Under the pieces are notes generated by a model. That model was not told where the DNA came from, did not search any database, and saw only the letters and a list, made by a program, of their open reading frames with translations. 64,000 nucleotides of DNA from Cryptomeria japonica (taxonomy: Eukaryota > Streptophyta > Pinopsida > Cupressales > Cupressaceae): positions 316,166,456 to 316,230,455 of the forward strand of contig NC_081407.1 of the NCBI RefSeq assembly GCF_030272615.1. The letters run 5' to 3'. Below, in pieces: positions 23,931 to 35,514 of the stretch. The number at the start of each line of letters is the position of its first letter. Positions within the stretch are counted from its first letter, which is position 1. Position numbers and translations under genes: made by a program.

Positions 23931-26900
23931 AACCATATATTAGCGATGTCCTGGATGTGTTTTATGCGAGTAGAAGCACTCTCACTAGTAATATAAGATA
24001 GATTTTTCAAGTTGCTTTTGGAATGCTACCATGTTTAGCAAGGACAACTGCACTTCCTTTATTAAATTTAAAAGTGAAAAAAATATGATTCCTTGTAATA
24101 GCCATATAAGGGATATGGAATAGTCTTTTGTTTGGTTGGGAGGACCTACGTACTCTTGGATGTCGTTCTTCAATATGGTGAGGGCTTCCTATTATACTTT
24201 TTCCTTTTTGATGAAAATAAAGGCAATTCCAGCAAATCAGAACACTTACTTTTACAGGATGATCTTGTTTGTAACTTTGGCATGAAGAATTAGCACAATC
24301 TTGAAACCAAACAACTTTGGATTTGCCTGGTGCTTGCCGATGTATCCAATAATTGAACTTGCTTTTCTCAAATTAAATGATGTAAGGCTCATTAAATTAG
24401 TCCCACCAGAAGTGCCAAAAAACTATTATCACCTAAAATTGCACCCTTGTTAAACCTAGTTCAATATTTTAGAGACACAATGGGAATGATTTTTCAAGTG
24501 TGAGACCTTGTTAAACTTGAATCAAACCTCCAGAGAAGGTTGATTCCTTTCAAAGCCTAAGTGCAAATGTTGATCTAACTCAACACAGATTAAAACTAAT
24601 GTCTACTTCTCCTCCAATAACTCATAGGGAAAGGGAGCAGGAAAACAAGTGAAAGGGAAAGATGGTGATTCACCAAAACTTCATTGAGTTCTCTCCTTAC
24701 TCGTAACAATATGTGAAACATGTAAAAGGTTGCAAACTCACACAAATCTTTGTTTTCCCCAGCACCTACAAGCATTTATGAAGGTAAGGGGTTTCGCAAG
24801 CACTAAGAGGGAAGGAGATAGCCACAATAGACCTTGAAACAGCCACAATAAACCTTGAAACAAGCTTAAAGGACTGGAAATCCATAGATAGCTGCTGTAA
24901 CTAGGCATAAACAACATACATCTCATAAAAGAGGCAAAAGACCATCTGTATATGAAGGTAAGAACACCTAATCAACATTGCAAGGGAAGCAAGAGGATCC
25001 ACAAACCATGTTGTTAAGTGAAGAATACACAACATACAAGAATGATGAGAAAAGGTAAACAACAACTCCTTTTATTGGTTGCAAGGCTTGAACAAGTTTT
25101 TTACAATTTCAAAGAGAGCAATTACATTACAAATAAGCTTTTCTCTTTTGTCTATCTTCCTTTGGAACTAAGAACTAGTTGATGAATGAGGATTATTGGG
25201 TTCTTAACAGAGTAAGACGCCAAATCTGCAATAAATTTTGTGACCCATAACATGTGTACGTTGCAGAGAATGCCCACAACCTGCTTGTCATTTTCAATAA
25301 TGCCCTCTATAAAAAAATGTCACTTCAAGGTTTGTAGACATCTGGAAACATGAAAAGAACATCCTTTAAACACCACCTCTCCCCCCTGCCCCCCCCCCCC
25401 ACCTTTGAGCATTGATGGTTCATGGAGTTGAATGCAAGAACTAGAAAATTGTCCAAGAAAAATCTACTAAAATAATGGCCTACGGATGGTATATCAATTA
25501 TCGAGCTCTGCATACTTTGGTATGGGCTAAGTGTCGCTTTCCTCCTTTGAATCTGTGTCAACCAGCATAAAGAGTGATTTTTGGGCACAATCATATCTGA
25601 TCTAGTAGTTGGTAGGCATTGTAAATGCATTAATGAAAAATTTTGAGTCATCTTAGGAGTAGGTTGTAGCTTCAAACTTCTAGAGGCGGAGTTTCAAGAA
25701 ATAGCATACCGAGAAGGGAAGTTCCAACAAGCATGTCATGAAAACCAAGCCCAAAATCCTTGAAAGGAAAGGCATCAAGATGTCAAGATCGAGGAGTCGG
25801 GTGAAAGGGAAGTAATACCAAAGTAGATGTGAGATGGAACCCTGACAAATGAACCCCAACAAGGGAAATGTTTTTGGGATGTTGGTATTGAGGTTTCAAG
25901 AGGGGCTTAACTTGGTATTGATTTAAGGAATGACGGATGGTCCAACTCCAATAAGCTATGATAGAGGAATCAACGAAGTTTCAGTATTTCAAGGTTGGTA
26001 GAAATGAGGTACCCAATTAAGGAATGACAAAAAGTCCAACCCAATAAGATATGCTGGAAAGTTGGAGTTTCAAAATTTAGATTAGCGGATAAAAGGTACC
26101 AAATTAATGAAAGGATGAAAGTCCAACTCCACAAGACTTATTTTTTGTTGTTCGAGGTATCGAAGTTTTGAGAAGTGGATATGAAGGGAAACAAATACCA
26201 AGGGATTGTATGGATGAGGAAGTCCAAAAGTCCAACAGATGCAAAGGACTTGGACTTTTTATGACTTTTGAGTTTCGGTACTCAAGAAAACAAATACGAC
26301 ATTCCAAACGAATGATATCAAGGGACATGAAGACTTTCGAAAAAGACATGCCAAGGATGGCAACTCTGAGTGGAATGTCAAGATCCGAATTGCCAAAAAG
26401 GAACACTTAGATGAAAAGCAAACTCTTGGGATGTCAAGATTGATAGGGAATGTATGAAAGTATGGGAAACGCCAAAAGTCCGAAGGCTGACAAAAACACT
26501 TAACACAAAGGAAAACACAAAAACGACCCAGACGTAAATTTTTATGGATGTTTACATTTTTGATACTTAAGGGATCTATTTAGGGTTTCTCAAATCGGTT
26601 ATAAACAATGAGTCACATATTGACAAGGACAGGGGTCAATAAGGCATAAAATGACAACAATAACATCTCACAAACATCTGCTTTCAAGTGTTTGATATAC
26701 CTCCGTTCCAGTATCCATAACTTAAGGTATGGTACACATTGGGAGGATGCTGCAAAGCTTCTTGAGTTTTGGCTTTACAAATACCAAATCACATAAGGGA
26801 TCTATTTAGGATTTCTCAAATTGGTTATAAACAATGAGTCGCATATTGACAAGGAGAGGGGTCGATAAGGCATAACAACAATAACTTCTCACAAACATCT

Positions 26901-27934
26901 GCTTTCAAGTGTTTGATATACCTCCGTTCCAGTGTCCATAACTTAAGGTATGGTACACCTTGGGAGGATGCCGCAAAGCTTCTTGAGTTTTGGCTTTACA
27001 AATACCAAATCACATACTTAAAAATCACCAAATTGATTTTATAAGCCCTTTTGTGTAGATCCAACAAAACTTCAGCATAGAGGCGCATTTGAAATAAGTT
27101 ATTATGTCCAACAATTTGTGTACCTGTGCTATGCAACCCCACCTTCCATACATTACTATCAGAGAAGCCACAAGTATAGCGCATACAAAAAGTTACTTTC
27201 AAATGTTTTTTGAGGGATCTCCATACTCTGTAGCAGAGTACAACTTACTGCTTACACTGGAGTACGCTGGAACAGGTTGCTTAGTTTGCCTTTGCATCTT
27301 CAAAACATATTTGTTTTTCAGAAAAAATTTCAAGGTTCTGTCATCAAGACGCTTCTCTAAAGATCCAGCAGCAGTTACAATGCATGACACCACATTTCTT
27401 GAATTCATTTTTTCATATAATTGTTGTGCCTAAAATACAGAATATTTGTTGAACACAAGAACTTTCATCTTTGGAGATATCGAATACTCATTTGCGCCAG
27501 GCATAAGCGCTACATATTATGTAGCCACTACGGAAACGATTGCCTTGTATATAAATGTTTTAGTTCGTTAATTTTGCTGTGGGCATCACCAATAGTCCCG
27601 ACAGAAAATGGCAATCATTAAAATGGTGGAAATAAGAAGCATTTCTCAATATAGTTTCTCATCTTACAATCTTGGAGTAAACTTGGTGGCTACGTTGCAG
27701 TCACTGTAGAAACAGAGATTCTTGATTATACAGATACATGTCCCTATTAAGGGCATGTTTCTAAATATGCCCTCAAAGAATTCTTCCTAGTCATCATCTA
27801 GAGTATATCATTTTACACACGCAGGTTCTTGGTTATCCAGATAGGTGTCCCTAGCGATAGCAAGTTTCTCAATATAACCTCAAACAATATTTTCTTCCTA
27901 ATCATCATCCATAGGATGCAGCACACAGTTTGTA
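23931..27934. other. unassigned repeat-derived DNA upstream of the PPR locus
   Basis: No credible gene. It includes a C-run region near 25378-25402, loosely repeated GTCCAAC-rich segments between 25900 and 26260 (three or more copies of a ~120-bp diverged unit) and the clear tandem duplication listed separately. Short ORFs here have no recognisable motif. Confidence 0.45.
26571..27016. repeat. two-copy tandem duplication, ~226 bp
   Basis: Copy 1 starts GGGATCTATTTAGG at 26571 and copy 2 at 26797. The copies are nearly identical, with a few substitutions and one short deletion, up to the shared AATACCAAATCACATA. It is a recent local duplication in non-coding DNA. Confidence 0.9.
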
Positions 27935-28021
27935 TCAAGTAAATATTTCTTGCCTATCATTGCCCACGCAATGCAGTACACATTTTGTAAATGGGGTACA
28001 CCCTGCAGCTTCTATCTGCCC
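27935..28021 (-). pseudogene. vestige of E+/DYW start after the PPR stop codon
   Basis: Directly after the TAA, the same frame stays open for 28 codons and resembles the conserved linker into DYW domains (Gly-Gln-x-x-Ala-Ala-Gly, then CVLH). It then meets TGA at 27935-27937. No HxE zinc motif or DYW tail is found downstream. Confidence 0.6.
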
Positions 28022-30424
28022 TTACAAGCTCTGTAACATTTGTCCAGTTTTCTCCACCTGTGGATGTGATATGTCCCCCACAACAAATTTGTGCACTCTG
28101 TTCTGAAGCCGGATCCAGCTGCAGCCTGGAGTCTTTTTTAATCCCTTGTCCTTCATTATTTTTCTCATCCTTCCTACATCACCCCACCTTCCAGCTGCTG
28201 CATATAAATTTGAAAGGAGAACATAAGTTCCAACATTTTCAGGTTCAAGCTCAAAAAGGTGTCTTGCCACTTCTTCTGCTAACTCTATATCAATATGGAT
28301 TCTGCAGGCACCAAGCAATGCTCCCCAGACATCAGCATTAGCTTCAAATGGCATCCCTTTTACCAAGTCATGTGCCTGAGCCAAGCGCCCAGCTCGGCCA
28401 AGGAGGTCCACCATGCAGCTATACTGCTCTACGTTGGGTTCAATGCAATAGTTCTTACTCATAACTTCAAAGTAATGCATGCCTTCGTACACAAGACCAG
28501 CATGGCTGCAAGCAGTTAGAAGAGCAGTAAAACTGACAGAGTCTGGCTTTATACCTTCCTGCTGCATTTGATGGAAAAGAGAAATTGCATATTCTCCTAG
28601 TCCATTCATCCCACATCCTGCAATCATTGCAGTCCAGGAAATAACATCTCTTAGAGAGATGCTGTCAAACACATGTCGTGCAACCTCTATACTCCCACAT
28701 TTAGCATACAAATCAATAAGAGCACTACCCACAAGAACATCCAAGTTAATTTCGTTTCTTATACAATAGTTATGAATTTCCTTTCCCTGTTCTAGACTTT
28801 CTAAGTGGGTACATACTGATACGACACTAGCAATAGTAACAGAGTCTGGTTTGACTCCTGCCTCCTGCATTCGGTGAAATAATTTCAGGGCTTTGTCATG
28901 GTACCCATTCTCGGTATAGCATGCAATCATCCCATTCCACGAGACAACATCTCTCTGGGATATTTTGTCAAACAAATGGCAAGCGTCATCCACACAACAA
29001 CATTTCGAATACAACGCCAGAAGAGCACTCGCCACAACAACATTTGACAATAACCCACTCCTGATTATAAAACTATGGAGCTGCTTTCCTGGATGAAGAA
29101 CACCAAGAGATGTACAAACAGGGAGGATACTGACAGTTGTAATTGAGTTGGGTTCCATACCTTCTATTAGCATGGAATGAAAAAGTCTCAAGGCATCTTC
29201 ACAATGACCGTTCTGAGAATAACCTGCAATCATTGCATTCCATAATACTACATCTCTTTGAGACATTTCATCAAAAATTATACGGGCATAACTTATACAA
29301 CCACAATCAGCATACATAGATAAAAGGGCGCCCTGGACAGTCCCATGTGAATCCAGTCTTCTTCTAATTGCATAATTATGTACCTCTTTGCCCTGATTAA
29401 GAGCCTCCCTTTGAGCAGACACCGATAGAATACTCACAATAGTGTATGAATCTGGTTCCAACCCAATCGACAACATCCGAAGGAAGAGCTCTAAAGCCTG
29501 TTCAGTGCACCTGTTTTGGGCATAACCGGAAATCATCATGTTCCAGGAGACCAAATCTCTTTGGGATGATCTGTCCTGAAATTCACATTGAGACATCCCA
29601 TTGAACACTAGGTGTGTATCCTTTAAGTCTCTTTGAGGAAGCTTCGTTAACAGTTGGACTGAATCTTGTAAATGACTACAAGGAATTTTATCAAACATTT
29701 CGTGTGTATCCCGCTTTTCTCTATAAGGTACCCTGTCACACGCTTGATGTGCATCCTGAACTTCTCTTTGAGACATTTCATCAAATATTTGGCGCGCATC
29801 CTGCAACTCCCCGCATTTCACATACATATCAATGAGAGCATTGAGCACAAAGCAGTCTCTCTCAAAACCTCTTGTAATTATATAACCATGGACTCCTTTA
29901 CCATGTTGCAGAGCCGAAAAACCCCCACATGCCTTGAGAACACACGGAAACATAAAACTATCGGGTTTTACGCCAACCCATTGCATTTCGTAATATAAAA
30001 TAAGAGCCTCCTCAAATAAACCATCCCTTACAGAGGCCGTAACCATGGCAGTCCATGTGACACTGTTTTTGCGAATAATTCTATCGAAAACGAGTTGTAC
30101 ACTGGAGAAGCTTCCACACCTCGAATACATGTTCATAAGACTAGTTTGCAAATAAACATTTTGTTCGATCCCAGCGGTAAGGATGCGAGCATGGACTTGC
30201 TTTCCTTCACGGAGTGAATTCATGGCAGCACAGGTTTGCAATTGAGAAACCCAAGTATCGATTAAAACTGGAACTATGGTAGGCTGGTTACCGACATTTG
30301 TATTCAATAACTCTATCTGATTTTTGTAGTTCTCTTTCAGGCTTTCTATCAAACTAGTGACCTGTATCCTTCTCATACGATTGATGTGCATTGGCAAACT
30401 AATTTTACTCCATAATCTGATCAT
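28022..30424 (-). CDS. PLS-class pentatricopeptide repeat protein, truncated in the E+/DYW region
   Basis: 800 codons with no intron, as usual for plant PPR genes. Members of this class bind organellar RNA and many specify C-to-U editing sites in plastids or mitochondria. The N-terminal ~50 residues are basic and hydrophobic, plausible as an organelle-targeting sequence but not diagnostic. PLS motifs run from about residue 58 to 690 (VSWNAMI-like, KPDSVTIASVV, ALIDLYAKCGS). E and E+ motifs follow at about 695-800 (PENVGTYVLLSNLYAAAGRW, PGCSWIRL). Residues 207-281 are five tandem 15-residue units inserted between PPR motifs. The ORF stops at TAA 28022-28024; the next 28 codons in the same frame still read like the start of a DYW domain (GQIEAAGCTPFTKCVLH). 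Apart from this the frame is intact, so it is likely functional as an E+ protein that would recruit a deaminase in trans. It is the only ordinary host gene here. Confidence 0.92.
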   Translation of the reverse strand: MIRLWSKISLPMHINRMRRIQVTSLIESLKENYKNQIELLNTNVGNQPTIVPVLIDTWVSQLQTCAAMNSLREGKQVHARILTAGIEQNVYLQTSLMNMYSRCGSFSSVQLVFDRIIRKNSVTWTAMVTASVRDGLFEEALILYYEMQWVGVKPDSFMFPCVLKACGGFSALQHGKGVHGYIITRGFERDCFVLNALIDMYVKCGELQDARQIFDEMSQREVQDAHQACDRVPYREKRDTHEMFDKIPCSHLQDSVQLLTKLPQRDLKDTHLVFNGMSQCEFQDRSSQRDLVSWNMMISGYAQNRCTEQALELFLRMLSIGLEPDSYTIVSILSVSAQREALNQGKEVHNYAIRRRLDSHGTVQGALLSMYADCGCISYARIIFDEMSQRDVVLWNAMIAGYSQNGHCEDALRLFHSMLIEGMEPNSITTVSILPVCTSLGVLHPGKQLHSFIIRSGLLSNVVVASALLALYSKCCCVDDACHLFDKISQRDVVSWNGMIACYTENGYHDKALKLFHRMQEAGVKPDSVTIASVVSVCTHLESLEQGKEIHNYCIRNEINLDVLVGSALIDLYAKCGSIEVARHVFDSISLRDVISWTAMIAGCGMNGLGEYAISLFHQMQQEGIKPDSVSFTALLTACSHAGLVYEGMHYFEVMSKNYCIEPNVEQYSCMVDLLGRAGRLAQAHDLVKGMPFEANADVWGALLGACRIHIDIELAEEVARHLFELEPENVGTYVLLSNLYAAAGRWGDVGRMRKIMKDKGLKKTPGCSWIRLQNRVHKFVVGDISHPQVEKTGQMLQSL
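29582..29806 (-). repeat. five 45-bp coding repeats inside the PPR gene
   Basis: The units encode LQDARQIFDEMSQRE and four variants (residues 207-281), each with the pattern [LVF]xDxxxxFDxMxxRx. Length is exactly 15 codons each, so the frame is kept. The seed is the end of an ordinary PPR motif (ARQIFDEMSQRD). Confidence 0.9.
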
Positions 30425-31810
30425 AAGATCAAATGAGCTAAAAACTGCACCAGGAGAGTTGGTTAAAGCATATCCCAGAAAATTATCTTCACCTTTAACA
30501 TTAAATATTTGTCAGTAGGGGTTTCGTCTATACTGGTGTACTAGTGTTTGGCTCCTCCCTCTGTAATTTAGTATTGTAGTCCAGTCCAAAACTTCTTCCT
30601 TAATATGAAGTTTAGCTTGTCTATTTGATAGTAGATTTCAAGCCTTTTCTAAGCCTTTCTTGTTTCACTATGTCGCCAGCCATGCTTAAATTAAAAAAAA
30701 TTCAGCATTAAGAATACTAAGTAATTACATATGACCCAAAAAAAATATATATATATTTCTAACGTCTTTTTTATGTCTTTTTTATAAAGGATTCTTTTGA
30801 TCGTTCTCTTTTTTTGTATTTTTTAATTGCATTGATTCAATATAAAAAAATTGATAAAAAATTTCTTACAAATGTAGTAGATCTCTAGATTTTCAAGTGT
30901 ATAGAAAATCCATTCACATAAACAATTACTACACACAAATTCATATCATCCAATTAAAAGCAGATGTCTTAACTAATGGGAGTCTTTCATGTTTGTGGTG
31001 ATGGGCATTTAGATCTTGAAACCCCTCCTCTAGCTATAAATTCTTTAAGATGAATGGGTATAAGAATATGTAAATTGTGTGATCATTTAGATGGGTCAAA
31101 TGTCAACTTGAGTATGAACTCCTTGGATACCCTAGTCACTTTCCTTCATTATGTTGAAGGCATATCTAATAAGGTTTTCAAAAAAAAAAATTCAACAAGC
31201 AAGCTTTCAATATTCTTGTAAACCACATAAAAAGGTTAGGAATTTGATACCCTCTCAAAAAGGTTATAAAGAGACCCTTCAAAAATAATGGGTTTTATGA
31301 GATAGAATGCTCTTCTGGAACTCTTTAAATTAGTGAATCTAGTCACATAATTGGCAAAAAGATCAAGAACCATGGTGTTGAAATCAAGCATGAGTGTGTT
31401 GAAAAATGTGGTTTTACTGAACATTTAGTTTTAAAAAAGCACTAGATCTACCTAGAGACATCAAAAGTCCTTGCAAAAGAGAATTGTATCCTTGACTTTG
31501 TTTCCTTCAAAAACTTCTCATTCTTCCTCTCTCTTTCATATTATCCCTTTTTTAATGTGGTGTTTCCCTTTTCTCTCCAATTTACACATCTTAATTATTA
31601 TTCACATCCACCCTCTTTAAATTACCCTACTTTTTTCCTTACCCATTCAATAAGTGCTTCTCATCACCATTCCCTCTTTTTCCTTATGTCTTCAAAACCT
31701 TTTCTTTATGCTACTTTCTCGCATTATATCATATATTATATTTAAAATTTTAAAATGTTTGTAGAAATCGAAATTATAAAATTACAAAAAATGAAAGTGT
31801 TAATAAAAAG
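30425..31810. other. AT-rich intergenic DNA upstream of the PPR gene
   Basis: No ORF with recognisable motifs. The PPR promoter should lie at the left end of this stretch (minus strand), but I cannot point to a convincing TATA box. The LTR element at 31811 starts 1386 bp upstream of the PPR start codon. Confidence 0.5.
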
Positions 31811-32991
31811 TGTAGAGTCCTAAATTGTACTTCCTTACAATTTAGTCCACATTTTGGGCCCTCACCTTAGTGTGCATCACCCAATGCCTAATTAAGTCTT
31901 GATTATGCCTTCATCATGCAAATATGGCTTCATTTTCATCTCATGCACTGCATGGCCCCTTAGTCCAACCCCAAAATAGGGTAGGAACAGGGCATGGCAC
32001 TCTGGTCCTCATTGGGACCAAGGTGCCACGCTTTGGTCCCTTCTTTGACCCCCTCTTGCATCTTCAAAAATAAGCAAGAAATCTCTCTCTGTGTCGGCCT
32101 GTGTCGGAAAATTAGCATGTTATTTGACGGGCAAGTGTATAAGGAGGTTTTCTCCCTCTCATTTTGAGGGACAACACATCACATCATAAGCATACAAAGG
32201 GTGAAATTATGATCAAGCATTCAAGCATTGAAGTATTCATCATCAAGCATTTCTAGAGGTCTTCAAGGCTGCATTCTTCATTCATCAGTTGTGGAGCATC
32301 ATTACATCTTTCATTTGCAAGCATGTGTGTGATTAGGGTTTTGTCATGTGCATGTCATTTCATACAACATATGTGATTACATTTAAGAAGCAAAGCATCA
32401 TTATCAATTAGTATAGATCTAAGGTATATCCTTCCATTATTTATTTCAGTATTTGCAATATTTCTATTAAGGTTAATTCCTAAATTGGGGTTTGACTTAG
32501 GCAAACCCCTATTCCCAACCTATTTCCCTTTCTTTTTGTGTGCAAGAAATAGGTACAAAGTTGTGATCTTCAGAATAGGCATTATTTGCATAAATGAATC
32601 AACTCTTTTTGGTGTGCGAAAATTTAGGAGGATTAGAGCGACGAGCGCTTCAGTCCCGACATTTTTGGAGCTTTTTCAAGGATCGGGTCTGAATTTGCTT
32701 GTATTCCTCAGATCCATGTGCACGCCTAAATTTGATTACTATAGCTCACTGTTTCCGCACTTTTACTTTCATTTTCAGCACTTTAACCTAATTTCAACAA
32801 TTCAATTGACAAAAGAGGGTAAACAATTCACATCCCCTTGAATCCACTTAGTATTTTCAGTCTTATCATTGATGGTTTGTGACTAAATAGATATTGGATT
32901 CAATCCCTCTTTTGAATGTAAAGGTCCCTAAGTAAAAATTAGTGGTTTTACTACATCTTGTGGTGGAAACCCTAATTTTTCACCCTTTACA
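31811..32991 (+). repeat. 5' LTR of the 31811-39925 element
   Basis: 1181 bp. It starts TGTAGAGTCCTAAATTGTAC and ends CCCTTTACA. It contains TATAAGG at 32138-32144 and a GGACCA-type hairpin region at 31980-32045. Paired with 38758-39925. Confidence 0.93.
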
Positions 32992-33009
32992 TTTTGGTGA
33001 ACCCGACAT
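32992..33009 (+). other. primer-binding-site candidate
   Basis: Reads TTTTGGTGAACCCGACAT immediately after the 5' LTR, matching 17 of 18 bases of the site in the other pol-less element (8967-8984, minus). Confidence 0.8.
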
Positions 33010-33039
33010 CTTGCACCTTAATTTCTAATTTATTGTCTA

Positions 33040-34130
33040 AAATCTAAATTCTTTAGGCATTTAAAATTCAAATTTTCATTTACAACTTGTTCAATTTTCA
33101 ATTAAATTTTAAAAATTTAGAGGTTAATTTCACAAAAAAAACCCTAACTTTTAAATTTAAAATTGAGCTTGTGGGTTGCTAAAATTTGGATTAATTATTT
33201 TATATTTGAGTGTTTTCAAATTTCAAATTCAAATTTTCATTTGCAAGTTCAATTTCCAATTAAATTTAAAAAATTAAGAGGTTAATTTCACAAAAAACCC
33301 TAACTTTTAAATTTAAAATTGAACTTGTGGGTTGCTAAAATTTGGATTAATTATTTTAGATTTGAGTGTTCTCAAATTTCAAATTCAAATTTTCATTTAC
33401 AAGTTCAATTTTCAATCAAATTTCAAAAATGAAGAGGTTATTTTTTTTTTAAAAAAACTTATTTTTAAATTTAAAATTGAGCTTATGGGTTGCTAAAATT
33501 TGGATTAATTATTTTAGATCTGAGTGTTTTCAAATTTTAAATTCAAATTTTCATTTACAAGTTCAATTTCCAATTAAATTTCAAAAATTAAGAGGTTAAT
33601 TTCACAAAAAAACCTTAATTTTTAAATTTAAAATTGAGCTTGTGGGTTGCTTAAATTTGGATTAATTATTTTATAATCTGGGTATTTTCAAATTTCAAAT
33701 TTAAATTTTTCATTTACAAGTTCAATTTCTAAATTAAATTTTAAAAATTTAGAGGTTAATTTCACAAAAAACCTTAATTTTTAAAGTTAAAATTGAGCTT
33801 GTGGGTTGCTAAAATTTGAATTAATTATTGTAGATCTAGGAGTTTTTAAATTTCAAATTCAAATTTTCATTTACAAGTTCAATTTCCAATTAAATTTTAA
33901 AAATTTAGAGGTTAATTTCACAAAAAAAAATCTAATTTTTAAATTTAAAATTTAGCTTGTGGATTGCTAAAATTTGGATTAATTATTTTAGATCTAGGTA
34001 TTTTAAAATTTCAAATTCAAATTTTCATTTACAAGTTCAATTTACAAATAATTTTTTTTTTAAAAATTAGAGGTCAATTTCACAAAAACCCTAATTTATA
34101 ATTCTAAAGTTAACTTGTGGGTTGCATAAT
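33040..34130. repeat. leader array: ~7 copies of a ~158-bp AT-rich unit
   Basis: Landmarks such as AGGTTAATTTCACAAAA recur near 33121, 33280, 33436, 33594, 33753, 33909 and 34070, each followed by TTGTGGGTTGCTAAAATTTG. The array occupies the untranslated leader between PBS and the first gag-like ORF. Copies vary mainly in A/T run lengths. Confidence 0.9.
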
Positions 34131-34266
34131 TTTTCAAGTGTGTTTTTAGATTTAGAAGCATTCATTTCATAATTTTGTTTAAAATAAAAATACAAAAAAT
34201 ATAAAATATAAAAAAAAAAATCTTATTTTATGCATTTTGTGTGTTTGCATGATTTAGTTCATTTCA

Positions 34267-35513
34267 TTGCAATATTTGGCATTTCTTTTCAAAATGTCAA
34301 ATTACTCTTTGCAAGACTATCATGCCTTTGACAATCCATTTGCTTATAATGAATATCCTTTTGAAGAAGTATATAGTAGAGAAGAACTTGAGGAGGCTCT
34401 TGATGGTTTTATTTATCCTAAGCCTTCTAAACCATCCTTTTGCAAAAGTTTAATCAACATAATGCATAACCCATTTAGTAGTGATGACCTTGAGATGATG
34501 GATGAAACTCTTGATGACTTCATTCTTCCCTCTACATCATCTTCTAAATCTCCAAAAAATCACAAGGATATTACCATGCACGACAATCCGCTTTATGAAC
34601 CTTTAACTTCTATCAATCCTATTTATGAAGAAGCTTTTGTGATAAAAGAAGTTGATGTGGTTAGTATCCTCTCTATCAAGCTTTACCTTTTAGAAATGAC
34701 ACCCTAATGAACCATGATAATTCCTCTCCTAAATATTTTCTTGTTCATGATGATATTTTGGTACAAGAAAAGACTATTAACACTCCTTGTTTTTCTCTTC
34801 CTCTTAAGGATGAATTTTTAAAAATTGATGTTGATCTTTCTCTTAAAATGTGCCTCTCCCATAAGAATATCATAGAGCAAGAGGATGATATCATAAACAC
34901 CTTCCTTGATGTCACTTTACCTTCCATACATGGTATCTATCCTAGAGAAGAAGTGTTGATGGACAATGATTTACCCTCTCCCAAATTTGGTTCTACCAAT
35001 GAGGGCACATTGGTGCAAGGAGAGGTTATGAGCACTTCTTTCAAAGATCTCCCTCCTAAAGATGAATCTTTAGAGAATGATTTTTATCCTAAAATGTACC
35101 TCCCCCATGAGGATAATTTGGCACAAGAGGATGAAATTATTAGAAATTTCCTTAATGCTCTCCCTTCTAGAGATGTATCCTTGGAGAACAAAGAGATTAA
35201 TCAAGTCAATACTATTCATGTTTCTAGTTACGAGAATCCTAAACCCAAGGAACCTCCTAATATCCTAAAAGTTGCAAAGTATATATGTGAAAGAAGTGAT
35301 ATGGAAAGACAATTAGGACAAAAATATGGCTCTGAAATACATCAAACATGTAATGCTTGTGTCAAAAACAGATATCCCAACATTCTTCTCACTTCTCTTT
35401 CTTCCCCCTCTCACCCTAAGAAACACATTGATAAGGATCTTGTTGAGAAACTCCATGATATCTTAGCAAAGATCTCCCTTTGGGACGATTCAAACTTCCC
35501 CTTCATACCATAG
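34267..35513 (+). pseudogene. gag: gag-like acidic ORF with one frame change
   Basis: Two open stretches, 34267-34707 (146 codons) and 34707-35513 (268 codons), lie in different frames. The protein is acidic and repetitive, with recurring HDDxLxQE and PLKDE motifs. No capsid motif is evident. The position after PBS and leader and before protease argues for the N-terminal gag part of this non-autonomous lineage. The frame change at ~34705 may be a mutation, since TAATGA overlaps the junction. The functional identity is inferred from position only. Confidence 0.55.
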
Positions 35514-35514
35514 G

